A DNA stretch of 32,163 bases from Flavobacterium columnare NBRC 100251 = ATCC 23463. Lineage in GTDB: Bacteria; Bacteroidota; Bacteroidia; Flavobacteriales; Flavobacteriaceae. The stretch covers positions 1 to 32,163 of the forward strand of contig NZ_PCMX01000026.1 in assembly GCF_002530675.1 (NCBI RefSeq). Direction: 5' to 3'. Positions 5,941 through 15,827 of the stretch are shown here, one piece after another; within the stretch, counting starts at the first letter, position 1; every line of letters starts with the position of its first letter. The notes under the pieces were generated by a model. It had not been told where the DNA came from. It made no database searches and was given only the letters and a program-made list of their open reading frames with translations. The position numbers were made by a program, and so were the translations under genes.

Positions 5941-8010
5941 TTATAGATCTTTGATAATGAATTCACTTCTGCGATTTAATTCATGTTCTTCTTCTGTACA
6001 AGATTCTTCGTTAGTACATTTTATAACTGGCTGACTTTCTCCATATCCCTTGGCTATAATACGTTTTGATTCTATTCCTTTATCTATAAAATAATCTTTA
6101 GTAGCGGTTGCTCTATTTTCAGATAAAACTAAATTATAGGTCTTCCCTCCTCTTATATCAGTATGCGAGCCAATTTCTATAACCATATCGGGGTATCTCT
6201 TCATTAGTTCTATTACTTTATCTAATACGGCTTTAGAGTCTTTACGAATATACCATAAATCATAATCAAAATAAATAGGATCCGTTTTAATGATTAATTT
6301 ATCTTTTTGAGCAACGATCTCTTTTTCTTTAGCTAGAATTTCTTTTACTTTTTCTTTTTTCTTTTCTTCTGCTAATGCTCTTTGTTTTTCTTTTGTTTCT
6401 TCTTCTATTTTTTTCTTAGCTTGTTCCGCAAGAGTTTGCTCTTCTTGAATTTTAGCTAAAGATTTTAATTTCATAGAAGCATCGTTTTCTTTGTTACGCT
6501 CTTTTTGAATAGATAACGAACGTTTATCGTCTGTATAACCTTCTTTTGAAGCTTTTACAATATACCCTTTTTCGCAAGGAACTGTAAACCTAAATTTGCC
6601 ATTAGAATCTGTAGACAGAACTTCTAAATCTTTTTTATTTATTAAATCATACAAAATTAGTTTTACTCCTTCTAGTGGTAAGGCTGTATCAATATCAGTA
6701 ATTATACCAGTTATATATTGCTTACAATCTTCAATAATTAGAGGTTTTATTTCTGCAAATGAATAAAGATCGTCTCCTCCTTTTCCTCCTTTTCTATTAG
6801 ATGAAAAAAATCCTTCTTTTGTATTAGAATTAATCATAAAAGCAAAATCATCTACTCCAGAGTTTATAGGCAAGCCTACATTTATTGGTTTAGAAAAATT
6901 TTCGTTAATAATTTCAGAAACAAAAACATCTAAAGCTCCAAAACCTATATGTCCATTAGATGAAAAATATAGTTTGTTATCATTTGAAACAAAAGGAAAT
7001 TGTTCACGATGGATTGTATTTATTTGACTACCCAAATTTTTTGGGATTCCGAATAGACCTTCATTAATTTCAACACTATAAATATCAAAAGATCCTTTAC
7101 TTCCTGGCATATCAGATGAAAAATAAAGTGTTTTTTCATCGGGACTTAGAGCAGGATGAGCAGTAGAAAAATTAGGGTTATTAATAGGTAACGAAGTTAT
7201 ATTACTCCACTTACCGTTTGTTAATTCTGCTTTATAAATATGTAATACTGAAATTTTTTCACTATTTTTTGCTCTTTTTCCACTTTTTTTTGTAAAATTC
7301 CTTGTAAAATACATAGTTTTCCCATCTGCTGTAAAAACAGGGGTGGCTTCATGCATTGAGGATTTTAATTCTTTTGCAAAATAATCTACTATTGAATCTT
7401 TTGCGTAAATATTTCCTAATGGAACTGATACTAAATTTAAATAAGATTCGTTGTTCCATTTGTATATTTTATCTAAAAATCCTGTTTCTTTTTTAGCGGC
7501 TGCATAAACTAATTTGTTATTATAAACAACAGCTCCAAACTCAGATTTATTAGTATTAATTCCTAAATTTTTAATTTTAAAGCGTTCACCAATAGCTGTA
7601 ACATTTTCTAATATTTTTAATTCTTTTTCTAGTAAAGCCAATTCTGAGACTTTACCTTTTTTAGAGTAATAATCTATTAAAACTTGATTGGCTTCAGCGT
7701 AGTTAGCAGTAGCTTTTAATGATTCTGAAAAACGAAAATAGTATTCTTCTGACAAATCTTTCCCGTAATTTTTAATCAAAAAACGAAAATATCTCTGTGC
7801 ATTTTTTAAATCATTTGTAAAATAATAACAATCCCCAAGGTTTTGAATAACCTCTTGCGATCGGTTTTCTATTAACAAATTTTCATATAATGGTATTGCC
7901 TCACTATAATAGGTTCTACTAAAATATTTTCTTGCTCGTTCTAATTTATTTTCTTGGGCTAATCCAAATAATGAAAATAAAAGTATTGATATATATAATA
8001 ATCTTTTCAT
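5941..8010 (-). CDS. OmpA-family protein with TPR, PD40 propeller and carboxypeptidase-like domain (T9SS PorE-like)
   Basis: I prefer the ATG at 8010 because it yields a clean signal peptide (MKRLLYISILLFSLFGLAQ); the frame is open to an ATG at 8037. From N to C (689 aa) the domains are: TPR helices (~15-125), a PD40/WD40-like beta-propeller with repeated YFSS/YFTRN-type blades (~155-425), a CarboxypepD_reg beta-sandwich (~440-510), a charged Lys/Glu coiled region (~515-580), and an OmpA peptidoglycan-binding domain (~590-689) with HTDIRG and LNRRSEF. This architecture matches PorE/Pal-like components that tie the T9SS to peptidoglycan. It is periplasmic or anchored on the inner face of the outer membrane. 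It is the last gene of a three-gene unit with PorP/SprF and a type B cargo. Confidence 0.85.
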   Translation of the reverse strand: MKRLLYISILLFSLFGLAQENKLERARKYFSRTYYSEAIPLYENLLIENRSQEVIQNLGDCYYFTNDLKNAQRYFRFLIKNYGKDLSEEYYFRFSESLKATANYAEANQVLIDYYSKKGKVSELALLEKELKILENVTAIGERFKIKNLGINTNKSEFGAVVYNNKLVYAAAKKETGFLDKIYKWNNESYLNLVSVPLGNIYAKDSIVDYFAKELKSSMHEATPVFTADGKTMYFTRNFTKKSGKRAKNSEKISVLHIYKAELTNGKWSNITSLPINNPNFSTAHPALSPDEKTLYFSSDMPGSKGSFDIYSVEINEGLFGIPKNLGSQINTIHREQFPFVSNDNKLYFSSNGHIGFGALDVFVSEIINENFSKPINVGLPINSGVDDFAFMINSNTKEGFFSSNRKGGKGGDDLYSFAEIKPLIIEDCKQYITGIITDIDTALPLEGVKLILYDLINKKDLEVLSTDSNGKFRFTVPCEKGYIVKASKEGYTDDKRSLSIQKERNKENDASMKLKSLAKIQEEQTLAEQAKKKIEEETKEKQRALAEEKKKEKVKEILAKEKEIVAQKDKLIIKTDPIYFDYDLWYIRKDSKAVLDKVIELMKRYPDMVIEIGSHTDIRGGKTYNLVLSENRATATKDYFIDKGIESKRIIAKGYGESQPVIKCTNEESCTEEEHELNRRSEFIIKDL

Positions 8011-8105
8011 GTGTTTAAATTTTATTTTTGAGGGCACATCATATTATGGTTTTAAACCTTTATGCTTATAGCTATACCCTTTTTAAAGCAATTTAGTATT
8101 ACTTT

Positions 8106-9041
8106 TTAGAAAAATCGTGGCGATTTATCATATCCTTTACTCAATAAATCTAAATTAAAGATTAAAAATACTTCGTGTGTACCTGAGTTAAAACGTCCTA
8201 AATTAGATAATGTATGATCGTATGAATAACCCAATTTAAAGTTTTTAGTTGGATTAATAGCCATCAAACCACTTACTGAATCATCTAATCTATAAGAAGC
8301 ACCTAACTCAAAACGATTATTATATAAAACATTTGCTGAAATATCTAATGAAAAAGGAGCGCCTTTAACAATTTTTGCCATAGCAGAAGGTTTTACTTTC
8401 AACATATCGTTTATATTAAATACATACCCTGCAGTAGCAAATAGATGCAGTTCTTCGGATCCTAATTGATTAACCCCTTGACGCTCTTCAATGTATTGCG
8501 TAGGTAAAACATTAGGCATTGAAATTCCCATATAGTATTTATCTGAAAAATAATACGCTCCAACCCCTACATTGGGTTTAAAAGCATTTATATTTTTATT
8601 GAAAGCTTGATCTGTAATCGTGTTTCCTGATTCTAACTGAAAACCATTAAAGTTAGTTGTTAGATTGGTAAAACCAGCTTTCATACCAAATGATAGTCTT
8701 TGGCTACCTCCAAACTGAAGTATGTATGCAAAATCAGCATAAAAATTATTTTCTTTTTTGGCACCGCTTCCTACATCATCTGTAATTAATGAAGCTCCTA
8801 CCTCTATTTTTTTATTTAGGGGTATGTGAGCAAAAGCAGTCATTGTTTTAGGAGATCCTATAGCCCCTACCCATTGTGAACGATATAAAACTCCTAAATC
8901 TAAAACAGATTGTTTCGCAGTGGCATACGCTGGATTTACTACACTCATGTTATACATATAATGTGTGTATTGGGGATCTTGTTGAGCAAAATCCGTAAGG
9001 CTAATTAAAAATAAGCAGCCTATATATATATACTTTTTCAT
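8106..9041 (-). CDS. PorP/SprF-family type IX secretion outer-membrane protein
   Basis: The signal peptide MKKYIYIGCLFLISLTDFAQ is followed by the family hallmark QQDPQYTHYMYNMSVVNPAYA and YRSQWVGAIGSPKTMTAFAH, then alternating amphipathic strands of an outer-membrane beta-barrel. A length of 311 aa is typical. PorP/SprF proteins sit in the outer membrane and help secrete and tether type B cargo at the surface. The gene directly upstream (9064-11733) encodes such a cargo with 22 nt between them, so the two are probably a dedicated cargo/anchor pair, as with SprB and SprF. A symbol is withheld because these genomes carry many paralogues. Confidence 0.9.
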   Translation of the reverse strand: MKKYIYIGCLFLISLTDFAQQDPQYTHYMYNMSVVNPAYATAKQSVLDLGVLYRSQWVGAIGSPKTMTAFAHIPLNKKIEVGASLITDDVGSGAKKENNFYADFAYILQFGGSQRLSFGMKAGFTNLTTNFNGFQLESGNTITDQAFNKNINAFKPNVGVGAYYFSDKYYMGISMPNVLPTQYIEERQGVNQLGSEELHLFATAGYVFNINDMLKVKPSAMAKIVKGAPFSLDISANVLYNNRFELGASYRLDDSVSGLMAINPTKNFKLGYSYDHTLSNLGRFNSGTHEVFLIFNLDLLSKGYDKSPRFF

Positions 9042-9063
9042 TGATTTTATTACTTTAATGATA

Positions 9064-11733
9064 TTAACGATTCAAATATAGACGTCCTTGTTTTGCTGGA
9101 ATATTATCTTTATTAAAATTGATTAAATAAAAATATACATCATTAGGGACTACTGAGCCAACCAAATTAGTTGAGGCAGAGTTTTTACCATCCCAATTAT
9201 TGTCTTTATTCCCTCTAAACAACAAATTACCATATCGATTATAAATTTCAATAGTATAATTAGGATAAACAAATTCTATATTCGGAATATGAAAAGTATC
9301 ATTTACACCATCTCCATTAGGAGAAAAGCCATCAGGAATAAAAAAGTTATCAGGAACATTGCAATCTGTCAATGAAACAGTCACAGCTAAAACCTCTTTT
9401 GATTTACATCCGTTTGCAGAATTTGTACTAAATCCATAGTAGGTCGTTCCTTCTTGTAGTAGATTAGAAGGGGGTATTAAATTTCCTGCGGCTAAAGCAT
9501 CATACCATTCTATAGTTGAAGGAGTGTTCGTATTATTAGACAAATCTTTAATTGTGGGTTTATTCAATCCACAAAAAATTTCTCCATTTGGATTTAATGT
9601 TGGTGCTTCAACAATATCAATATTTACATTTACAGGTACTCGCTCCGTCTCACAACCTGTTATTAAATTTATTTTTGAAACATAATACTTACCCGTTTTT
9701 AATGGAGAAGTATTAGATAATGAATTAATAGAAAGATCTGAGCTATACCATAAGTAGTCCTTTCCTTGTGGTTTTAAATTTTGTATTGTAGCATTTTCTG
9801 TTTCACAAAAAATTTGATCTGATACAACAGGCAATTCTGGATAATTATATATATTAAAAGTATCTATAATATTACTCAAAGCTATATTACAAGAGTTATC
9901 TATATTGGTCAACTCAGTTAATAATATTGTTGTAATACCTATATTGGGTAATACTTTTTTGGGTAAGATAAATTTAGCTTTCCCTGAAACTATATCTAAA
10001 TCTATTTCATTATTATAAGAATTGTTAGTTCCATTAAGATCATAAAATAATTTGACGTGTTTTAATGATTCTAAACCTGTAATAAATACTTCAACTTCTT
10101 TATCCTTACATACATCATTAACTAATACTTTTAAATTAGAAACGAAAGGCAAAGGCTTTACATTAAAGATATTCCTTAAGTCAACTATACTTGAACATCC
10201 TGTTTCATCATTCGTTATTTTTGTAACTACAATTTCTGTTTTTCCAGCATTAAGCAATAAATTCTTAGGTATGCTAAAATTAGCAACTCCTCCTAATACG
10301 TTAAAAGTTAGAAATTGGTTAACTGCTACATTGGCTCCACTCAAATTGTATAGAATAGAATAACTACCATTTTCTAACAACAAGGCATTCTTTATAGTTG
10401 CATTAGCATTGTAATTTTGACAAACTTCATTTACAGTTAAAATACTATTTTGGAGATTAGGTAAGGGATTAATTTTAACTATAAATGATTGATCTTTGAA
10501 ATTATTAGGACAAATTCCTAACGCATCAACATACACAAGATCTGTAACATTAACTGAATAATTACCTGATATATTAAATTTCATATTAGGAATCGTAAAA
10601 TCAGCAACTCCTTTTTTAAATTCAATTCTTTCTTTAGTATTATAATAATTACCGTGATCGCCTACAACATTATAAGTGACCCAATAATTACCATCTGGTA
10701 TTAAAACTGGATTTTGAGATAATATAGCGTTAAAAGAAGTTGTTTGAACTTCATCAATACATCTTTTATTTGGAGTAACGACTAATGATATGTTTGAGTA
10801 ATCTATAAAATTTTCTATTGTTATAACAAAAACTGATCTTTTTTTATCACATATTGGATTAGTAGGATATACTTCATAAGTAAAAGAATAAGATCCTACT
10901 CCAAATTTTTTGTAGATTCTTTCAACATTTATAAAAGAATCTGTTAAAGAAGTTAATTCACCTGTATTATTGTTATCATACCATCTCCCTCCTGGATCTT
11001 CTCCTTCTAATCTATCAAACAAATTTATATTTTGATATACTGAAAAATCCTCGTTATTACAAATTCTAAGGGGTAAAGGGGTACCTTCTTGAGCTGGTGG
11101 ATAAACAGTTAACTGCGCTATAGCTCTACTTGCAGGACATTCATTTACTTCATTTACGGTATAAGAAAATGTATAAGTCTTAGGTTCTTTTAGATTTTCG
11201 ACAGAAGTATCAAAAAAGTTGGATGAAACGCCTAAATTATTCGTTTCATTTACCCATACTCCATTAAATTGAGGGCTTATATTATTGGATCCTGTTCCGT
11301 CAAATAATAAGAATAAATTATAAACATTATCTCCACAAGCAGTTCCTTTTGGTCCTGGAACACCAGCATAATTTCCTACTGTTACCTCTACAGTACCAGT
11401 GGTATCTACACAGCCAGAAACATTTGAAACCGTGTAAGTATAAGTATACTTACCACTTCTTCTAATTTTCTGGACATTTAGGATGCCTGTTGTTGGATTT
11501 AATCCTCCTGATAATTCATCATCTAGCCAAACTCCTCCTCTAACAGGATTGCCTCCTAATAAAGAAAATAGATCAATAGCTTTACTACTTGGATTAGTAA
11601 TATCACAAACCGTAATAACTCCTGAATCATCTCCACCGCATTGGGCTTTTGAAATTTGACTAAACAGGATTACGAATACGAATAGGAAAACTGTGGGAGC
11701 AATTTTCCAAAAAAGGGGTAACGTTCTCTTCAT
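9064..11733 (-). CDS. T9SS type B cargo, large surface protein with gliding-motility-associated C-terminal domain
   Basis: This 889-aa protein has an N-terminal signal and membrane-spanning segment ending ILFSQISKAQCGG. The body is Cys- and Thr-rich beta-sandwich repeats, with recurring pairs such as GYPS/NNNF and Cys-x-Val type strands, that look Ig-like. The last ~95 residues carry the CHU_C/type B signature: IPDGFSPNGDGVNDTFHIP, IEIYNRYGNLLF, NWDGK, PNDVYFYLI. Type B proteins are secreted by the T9SS and held on the surface by a PorP/SprF partner, here the next gene. The size is small compared with SprB adhesins. The ligand is unknown. The gene heads the operon. Confidence 0.88.
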   Translation of the reverse strand: MKRTLPLFWKIAPTVFLFVFVILFSQISKAQCGGDDSGVITVCDITNPSSKAIDLFSLLGGNPVRGGVWLDDELSGGLNPTTGILNVQKIRRSGKYTYTYTVSNVSGCVDTTGTVEVTVGNYAGVPGPKGTACGDNVYNLFLLFDGTGSNNISPQFNGVWVNETNNLGVSSNFFDTSVENLKEPKTYTFSYTVNEVNECPASRAIAQLTVYPPAQEGTPLPLRICNNEDFSVYQNINLFDRLEGEDPGGRWYDNNNTGELTSLTDSFINVERIYKKFGVGSYSFTYEVYPTNPICDKKRSVFVITIENFIDYSNISLVVTPNKRCIDEVQTTSFNAILSQNPVLIPDGNYWVTYNVVGDHGNYYNTKERIEFKKGVADFTIPNMKFNISGNYSVNVTDLVYVDALGICPNNFKDQSFIVKINPLPNLQNSILTVNEVCQNYNANATIKNALLLENGSYSILYNLSGANVAVNQFLTFNVLGGVANFSIPKNLLLNAGKTEIVVTKITNDETGCSSIVDLRNIFNVKPLPFVSNLKVLVNDVCKDKEVEVFITGLESLKHVKLFYDLNGTNNSYNNEIDLDIVSGKAKFILPKKVLPNIGITTILLTELTNIDNSCNIALSNIIDTFNIYNYPELPVVSDQIFCETENATIQNLKPQGKDYLWYSSDLSINSLSNTSPLKTGKYYVSKINLITGCETERVPVNVNIDIVEAPTLNPNGEIFCGLNKPTIKDLSNNTNTPSTIEWYDALAAGNLIPPSNLLQEGTTYYGFSTNSANGCKSKEVLAVTVSLTDCNVPDNFFIPDGFSPNGDGVNDTFHIPNIEFVYPNYTIEIYNRYGNLLFRGNKDNNWDGKNSASTNLVGSVVPNDVYFYLINFNKDNIPAKQGRLYLNR

Positions 11734-11751
11734 TTTCTATGAAAATTTATA

Positions 11752-11779
11752 CAAAAGTACGTAATGTTAATAGTATCAA
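11752..11779 (-). promoter_or_regulatory. Promoter of the T9SS cargo operon
   Basis: TTG (11777-11779), 17 nt, then TACTTTTG (11752-11759) on the - strand gives a perfect -7 and a correctly spaced -33. It sits 18 nt before the ATG, predicting a leader of only about 10 nt. Confidence 0.7.
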
Positions 11780-12158
11780 GTATATTATAGATAAAAATCG
11801 ACAAAAAACAATTTTAATCGGTAAAAAACACTATTTATAGAAGAAAAAAGAGACAATAATATTAGAATCCCGTTTAATTAATTATTTTACTCAACTAAAA
11901 AATGTATAGATCGTAATGCCGTGAACTAGAGGCTAAACACATTTTGAAATGATTGGTAAAACTAAGAACTTAATATTAATTCATTAAACTGTATTCAATA
12001 ATTTGAGTAATTCACTACAATCTGATGTAGTAAAGGCTATAGATATTAAACAATAAAATAAGTGTTTTAACTTTTAGCTCACAATAACCTAGTATAAAAG
12101 TACAAATAAAAAATCATTAAATATTAAATAATGTTATAAAAAAATACTTAAAATTAAA
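11780..12158. other. Gene-free AT-rich stretch between the T9SS and nitrate operons
   Basis: No ORF with coding character, RNA gene or strong repeat is visible. There is a 6-bp stem ACTACA/TGTAGT at 12014-12031, too short to interpret. The flanks are the T9SS promoter (11752-11779) and the nitrate-operon terminator (12159-12209). Confidence 0.6.
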
Positions 12159-12209
12159 ATCTTTAAAGAAAATAAATTAAAACATAAAAAACTTATTTTC
12201 TTTAAAGAT
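12159..12209 (-). terminator. Terminator of the nitrate-reduction operon
   Basis: A perfect 17-bp stem (12159-12175 with 12193-12209; arm ATCTTTAAAGAAAATAA) surrounds a 17-nt loop. It lies 26 nt after the last stop of the operon (12235), and the exit side on the - strand is T-rich. Confidence 0.75.
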
Positions 12210-12234
12210 CCAATAAAAAATAAAGTTTATAGTG

Positions 12235-12480
12235 CTATTCTTTTTTGCTTCCTGAGGGTAGAAAGTATAATACACCTAATCCTATGATAAATAAAATGGC
12301 TGAAGCTATAAAGGCTGGAATTAAAACTTCTTTATGACTGTCTAAAGCATTATTTAATGCTGCATATAACAACCATATCTGAATAGCTATATTTAATATT
12401 AGTATAAATATAATGGTTGAAAGTATGGCATTTAACTTTCTAGTATTGGCTATATTTTGTCCTGTTCTGAAAGTACTCAT
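12235..12480 (-). CDS. Small two-helix membrane protein, last gene of the nitrate operon
   Basis: This 81-aa protein has two clear transmembrane helices (about residues 19-41 and 53-74) separated by a short polar loop (NNALDSHKE) and a basic C-terminal tail. It has no Cys or metal motif; one His lies in the loop. It is separated by 19 nt from the Rieske gene and is clearly part of the operon. The position suggests a membrane anchor or assembly partner for the Rieske/cytochrome b part. I do not recognise a named family with certainty. Confidence 0.75.
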   Translation of the reverse strand: MSTFRTGQNIANTRKLNAILSTIIFILILNIAIQIWLLYAALNNALDSHKEVLIPAFIASAILFIIGLGVLYFLPSGSKKE

Positions 12481-12499
12481 AAGTAAAATTTTAAATTGT

Positions 12500-13000
12500 T
12501 TATGATCCTATTGCTCTTACATATAATCCTTCTTTTTTTTCAATTACTGCTAATTGAGGCAAAGGTCTAGGGGGTGGTCCTGCTAATACTTCTCCTGTTT
12601 TAGCATCAAAATGCCCTTCATGACATGGACAAATGATCTGACCCGAACCTGGTTTATAATATACAGCACAGGATAAATGGGTGCATTTTTGTTCATAAGC
12701 TCTAAAAGTTCCATCTTCAAGATGTATAAGTATATAAGGTACATCGCTACCTTTTACTTGAAAAGCTTTAGTACCACCTATAGGGATATCCGTTTTGTTG
12801 CATACAAATTGTTCGCCTTCTATTTCCTCTTTAGGAAATAAATAAGCTTTAGCCGCTACTAAGCCACTACCTACCATTAATCCACCAGAGACAAGAGTTA
12901 AGAACTTTGCAAAATCACGTCGGCTAACTTGTGCCGCTTCTTGCTTATGAATAGGGAAATCTTTTTTCCAATTTTTATTTATATTACTTTCTTTTGACAT
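12500..13000 (-). CDS. Tat-anchored Rieske [2Fe-2S] protein
   Basis: This 166-aa protein has a twin-arginine motif (S26-R-R-D-F-A-K) followed by a hydrophobic segment (~33-52), so the C-terminal domain should be folded in the cytoplasm and placed on the periplasmic side, probably still anchored. The Rieske ligands are complete: C106-T-H108 and C124-x2-H127, with C111 and C126 placed for the usual disulfide (CTHLSC ... CPCH). Such proteins pass electrons from quinol-side b-type cytochromes. Here it lies between a four-cluster ferredoxin subunit and a two-helix protein in a nitrate operon, which is not the Nar or Nap arrangement. Confidence 0.9.
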   Translation of the reverse strand: MSKESNINKNWKKDFPIHKQEAAQVSRRDFAKFLTLVSGGLMVGSGLVAAKAYLFPKEEIEGEQFVCNKTDIPIGGTKAFQVKGSDVPYILIHLEDGTFRAYEQKCTHLSCAVYYKPGSGQIICPCHEGHFDAKTGEVLAGPPPRPLPQLAVIEKKEGLYVRAIGS

Positions 13001-13011
13001 CGTTTAAAATT

Positions 13012-13584
13012 TTAATAAATAATCAATTCAGTCTTTCCTTTTGGCATCATGATATTTACTTTAGTCCAGACTACTTCATTTCCAAAGATGAACTTATTAA
13101 CGGGGGAGCTATTAGGTCTTGCTTTTTTAATTTCTTCTTTGGTTCCATAAAATAAAGCACCACTAGGACATACGGTTGCACACATAGGCTTTTCTCCTAT
13201 ACTGGTTCGATCATAGCACATAGTACATTTCATCATTAGATCATAAGATTCTATTTTTTTAGGAACACCAAAAGGACAGGCCATAACACAGTTAGAACAA
13301 CCTATACAGCGTTCTGTATTAGCGGTATGTACTATTCCAAACTCGTCTTTAGAAATTGCATCGGCTGGGCATACATTTGCACAAACAGGATCTTCACAGT
13401 GCATACATACCTGTACGGTGGTTTGTATAGTAGTAGCTCTTTCTACATAGTTCACGTGTATCATAGAGTCATGACCATTTGTTTCACATTCAGCACAAGC
13501 CATTTCACAAGCTTTGCAACCTATGCAGCGTTGCATATCTACAAAGAATTCTTCATTTTTATTAAACGAGGTATAATTACTCAT
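13012..13584 (-). CDS. Four-cluster [4Fe-4S] electron-transfer subunit (NrfC/DmsB/PhsB type)
   Basis: This 190-aa protein contains the 16 cysteines needed for four [4Fe-4S] clusters: CIGCKACEMAC (from residue ~20), CMHCEDPVCANVC (~60), CIGCSNCVMAC (~93) and CTMC with a later CATVC (~120-138). This is the classical beta subunit of membrane molybdo-oxidoreductases. It has no signal peptide or Tat motif, so it should be cytoplasmic alongside the Mo subunit encoded 14 nt upstream. It is likely the wire between the Mo enzyme and the membrane cytochrome encoded at 15828-16880. NasA-type assimilatory enzymes normally do not use such a subunit, which makes the pairing notable. Confidence 0.92.
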   Translation of the reverse strand: MSNYTSFNKNEEFFVDMQRCIGCKACEMACAECETNGHDSMIHVNYVERATTIQTTVQVCMHCEDPVCANVCPADAISKDEFGIVHTANTERCIGCSNCVMACPFGVPKKIESYDLMMKCTMCYDRTSIGEKPMCATVCPSGALFYGTKEEIKKARPNSSPVNKFIFGNEVVWTKVNIMMPKGKTELIIY

Positions 13585-13598
13585 AATTTTTTTATATT

Positions 13599-15815
13599 TT
13601 ATTTACTTGCATAGGCTTTTGTAACAAAAGGACTCAGTGCCATTGTTTTTAAAGGTTCTAGTTTGCAAGCTGAAACTTTAAATTCAGGTATTTTTGATAT
13701 AGGATCTAAAGTTCCTGGTGTCAATAAATTTGCTGATTTTTCTCCTGGCCAATGGTAAGGGATAAATACGGTGTCTTTTCGTATTGTTTCTACAATATTA
13801 GCTGGAAATACCCCTTGACCACGACGAGTAGAAACTTTTATTAATTCGTTCTGTTGTATATTATATTTTTGCGCTAATTCTGGGTGAATTTCTACTAATG
13901 GTTCAGGGTATTGATCAACTAATTTACCTATTCTTCTGGTCTGTGTGCCACTTAAATATTGCGAAACAACTCTACCTGTTGTCAAGGTAACTGGGTATTC
14001 ATCATCTGTTACCTCACCTGGTAATTTGTATGGTGCTGGATTAAAATGTGCTTTACCATCAGGAGTTCTAAATTTTTTATCCTCCCAAAGTCTTGGTGTA
14101 CCAGGGTGGTCGTCTGATGGACAAGGCCAAAATATGCCCATATTGTCTTCAATTTTTTTATAACTAATACCATAATAATCGGCTGTACCTCCTTTTGAAG
14201 CTACTCTTAGTTCATTAAATATAGCTTCGTTGTTTTTATAGGAAAATTTGTCTTGAACTCCTAATTTTTTTGCTAATTCTAATAATATTTCAGAATCTTT
14301 ACGTGCATTACCTGGAGGTGTTACGGCTTGTCTAATTCTGATGACTCTACCTTCTGCTGAAGTGGTTGTTCCGTCTTCTTCTTCTTGTAATGAACCTGCT
14401 AAAATAACATCTGCATGACGAGCCGTTTCATTTAAAAAGAAATCTATACAGACATAAAACTCGAGTTTTTCTATGGCTTCACGAACATAATTACTATTGG
14501 GTAAAGAAACCAATGGATTGAAACAAATAGAAAGTAATCCTTTTATTTCGCCGCGATGAATAGCTTCAATAATTTCATAGGCTGATAATCCTTTACCTGG
14601 TAAATCGGCTTCATTAATCCCCCAAACTTCAGAAATATATTTTCTATGTTCAGGGTTTTCAATATCTCTATTTCCTGGTAGTTGGTCGCATTTATGACCA
14701 TGTTCACGTCCCCCTTGACCATTTCCTTGTCCTGTAATGGTAGCATATCCACAATAGGGTTTGCCTATTCTACCTGTAGCTAGAACGAGATTTATACATC
14801 CTAAAACATTATCTACTCCTTTTGAATGGTGTTCGATTCCTCTAGCGTGTAATAAGAAGGAAGTTTTAGCTTTTCCCCAAAGTTTAGCGGCTTCTTCTAT
14901 TTTTTCTTTACTAATACCTGTTACCTCCTCTGCCCATTCTAACGTATAACTTTCTACTGCATCTATTGTATCTTGAAAACCAGAAGTATGATTATTAATA
15001 AAATCGTGATCGAGCATATCATGATCAACTAAATATTTTAGCATAGCACCATATAAAGCTGAATCAGTCCCTGGTAATATGTCTAGATGAATGTCGGCGG
15101 TACGAGCTAAAGGGATGATTCTAGGGTCAATTACTATTAATTTAGCTCCGTTGTCTCGTGCTTTCCATATCCAATGGGTTAAGGTTGGAAAGGTTTCACT
15201 AACATTGGCTCCTGCTACAATTATGACTTCAGCATGTTCTAAATCAGAATAATTATTAGAAGCTCTGTCTAAACCAAAAGCTTTTTTGTTTCCTGCTCCT
15301 GCACTTACCATACACAAGCGACCGTTATAATCTAAGTTTTTTGTTTTAAGAGCTACACGGGCAAATTTACCAACTAAATAACTTTTTTCATTGGTTAATG
15401 AAACACCTGACAACATAGAAAAAGCATCATTACCGTAGGTTTGCTGAATTCTTTTGATTTCAGATACGGTTTTGTTCGTTGCTTCTTCCCAAGTAGTATT
15501 TATAAAACCTTTTCCTTCTACTCTAAACATTGGATTGAGTAAGCGATCTGGATGATTGTTTTGTAGATATCGTTGTACTCCTTTAGGACACAGTCGTCCT
15601 TCATTAAAAGGGAATTCTTTCCAAGGATCAAAGCCTACTACTTTATTATTTTTTACTAGAAGTTTTATTCCGCATTGCATACCGCAAAAACAGCAATGTG
15701 TTTCTACTACAGCATCAGGTTCGTCTCTTCCTACATACCCTTCTTTAGGAGCGTAGTTCAGGTGGGGACCAAAATCTTCTATAATTTTTTCTATTGATAC
15801 GGGTAATTTTGCCAT
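13599..15815 (-). CDS. NasA/NarB-type nitrate reductase catalytic subunit (Mo-bis-MGD, [4Fe-4S])
   Basis: The [4Fe-4S] motif is C41-x2-C44-x3-C48-x27-C76, followed by K78, the Lys usually placed between cluster and cofactor. [11 protein letters not shown] places Cys168 as the Mo ligand and matches the RLCMSSA pattern of assimilatory nitrate reductases rather than the RVCH pattern of formate dehydrogenases. Bis-MGD contacts are seen at [53 protein letters not shown] and the C-terminal [17 protein letters not shown]. There is no Tat signal, so it is cytoplasmic. The 738-aa length fits NarB/NasA. Genomic partners (two NarKs, Fe-S subunit, cytochrome b, Rieske) suggest quinol-linked nitrate reduction; strict assimilation is less likely because no nitrite reductase follows. 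Confidence 0.88.
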   Translation of the reverse strand: MAKLPVSIEKIIEDFGPHLNYAPKEGYVGRDEPDAVVETHCCFCGMQCGIKLLVKNNKVVGFDPWKEFPFNEGRLCPKGVQRYLQNNHPDRLLNPMFRVEGKGFINTTWEEATNKTVSEIKRIQQTYGNDAFSMLSGVSLTNEKSYLVGKFARVALKTKNLDYNGRLCMVSAGAGNKKAFGLDRASNNYSDLEHAEVIIVAGANVSETFPTLTHWIWKARDNGAKLIVIDPRIIPLARTADIHLDILPGTDSALYGAMLKYLVDHDMLDHDFINNHTSGFQDTIDAVESYTLEWAEEVTGISKEKIEEAAKLWGKAKTSFLLHARGIEHHSKGVDNVLGCINLVLATGRIGKPYCGYATITGQGNGQGGREHGHKCDQLPGNRDIENPEHRKYISEVWGINEADLPGKGLSAYEIIEAIHRGEIKGLLSICFNPLVSLPNSNYVREAIEKLEFYVCIDFFLNETARHADVILAGSLQEEEDGTTTSAEGRVIRIRQAVTPPGNARKDSEILLELAKKLGVQDKFSYKNNEAIFNELRVASKGGTADYYGISYKKIEDNMGIFWPCPSDDHPGTPRLWEDKKFRTPDGKAHFNPAPYKLPGEVTDDEYPVTLTTGRVVSQYLSGTQTRRIGKLVDQYPEPLVEIHPELAQKYNIQQNELIKVSTRRGQGVFPANIVETIRKDTVFIPYHWPGEKSANLLTPGTLDPISKIPEFKVSACKLEPLKTMALSPFVTKAYASK

Positions 15816-15827
15816 TTTTTTTGTTTT

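Noticed and set aside
12014..12031. ACTACA/TGTAGT hairpin in the long gap
   Set aside because: A 6-bp stem is expected by chance in 500 bp of AT-rich DNA, with no T-run or promoter context.
13599..15815. Formate dehydrogenase alpha subunit
   Set aside because: The Mo-ligand region is RLCMVSAG, as in NasA/NarB, and two NarK transporters are in the operon.
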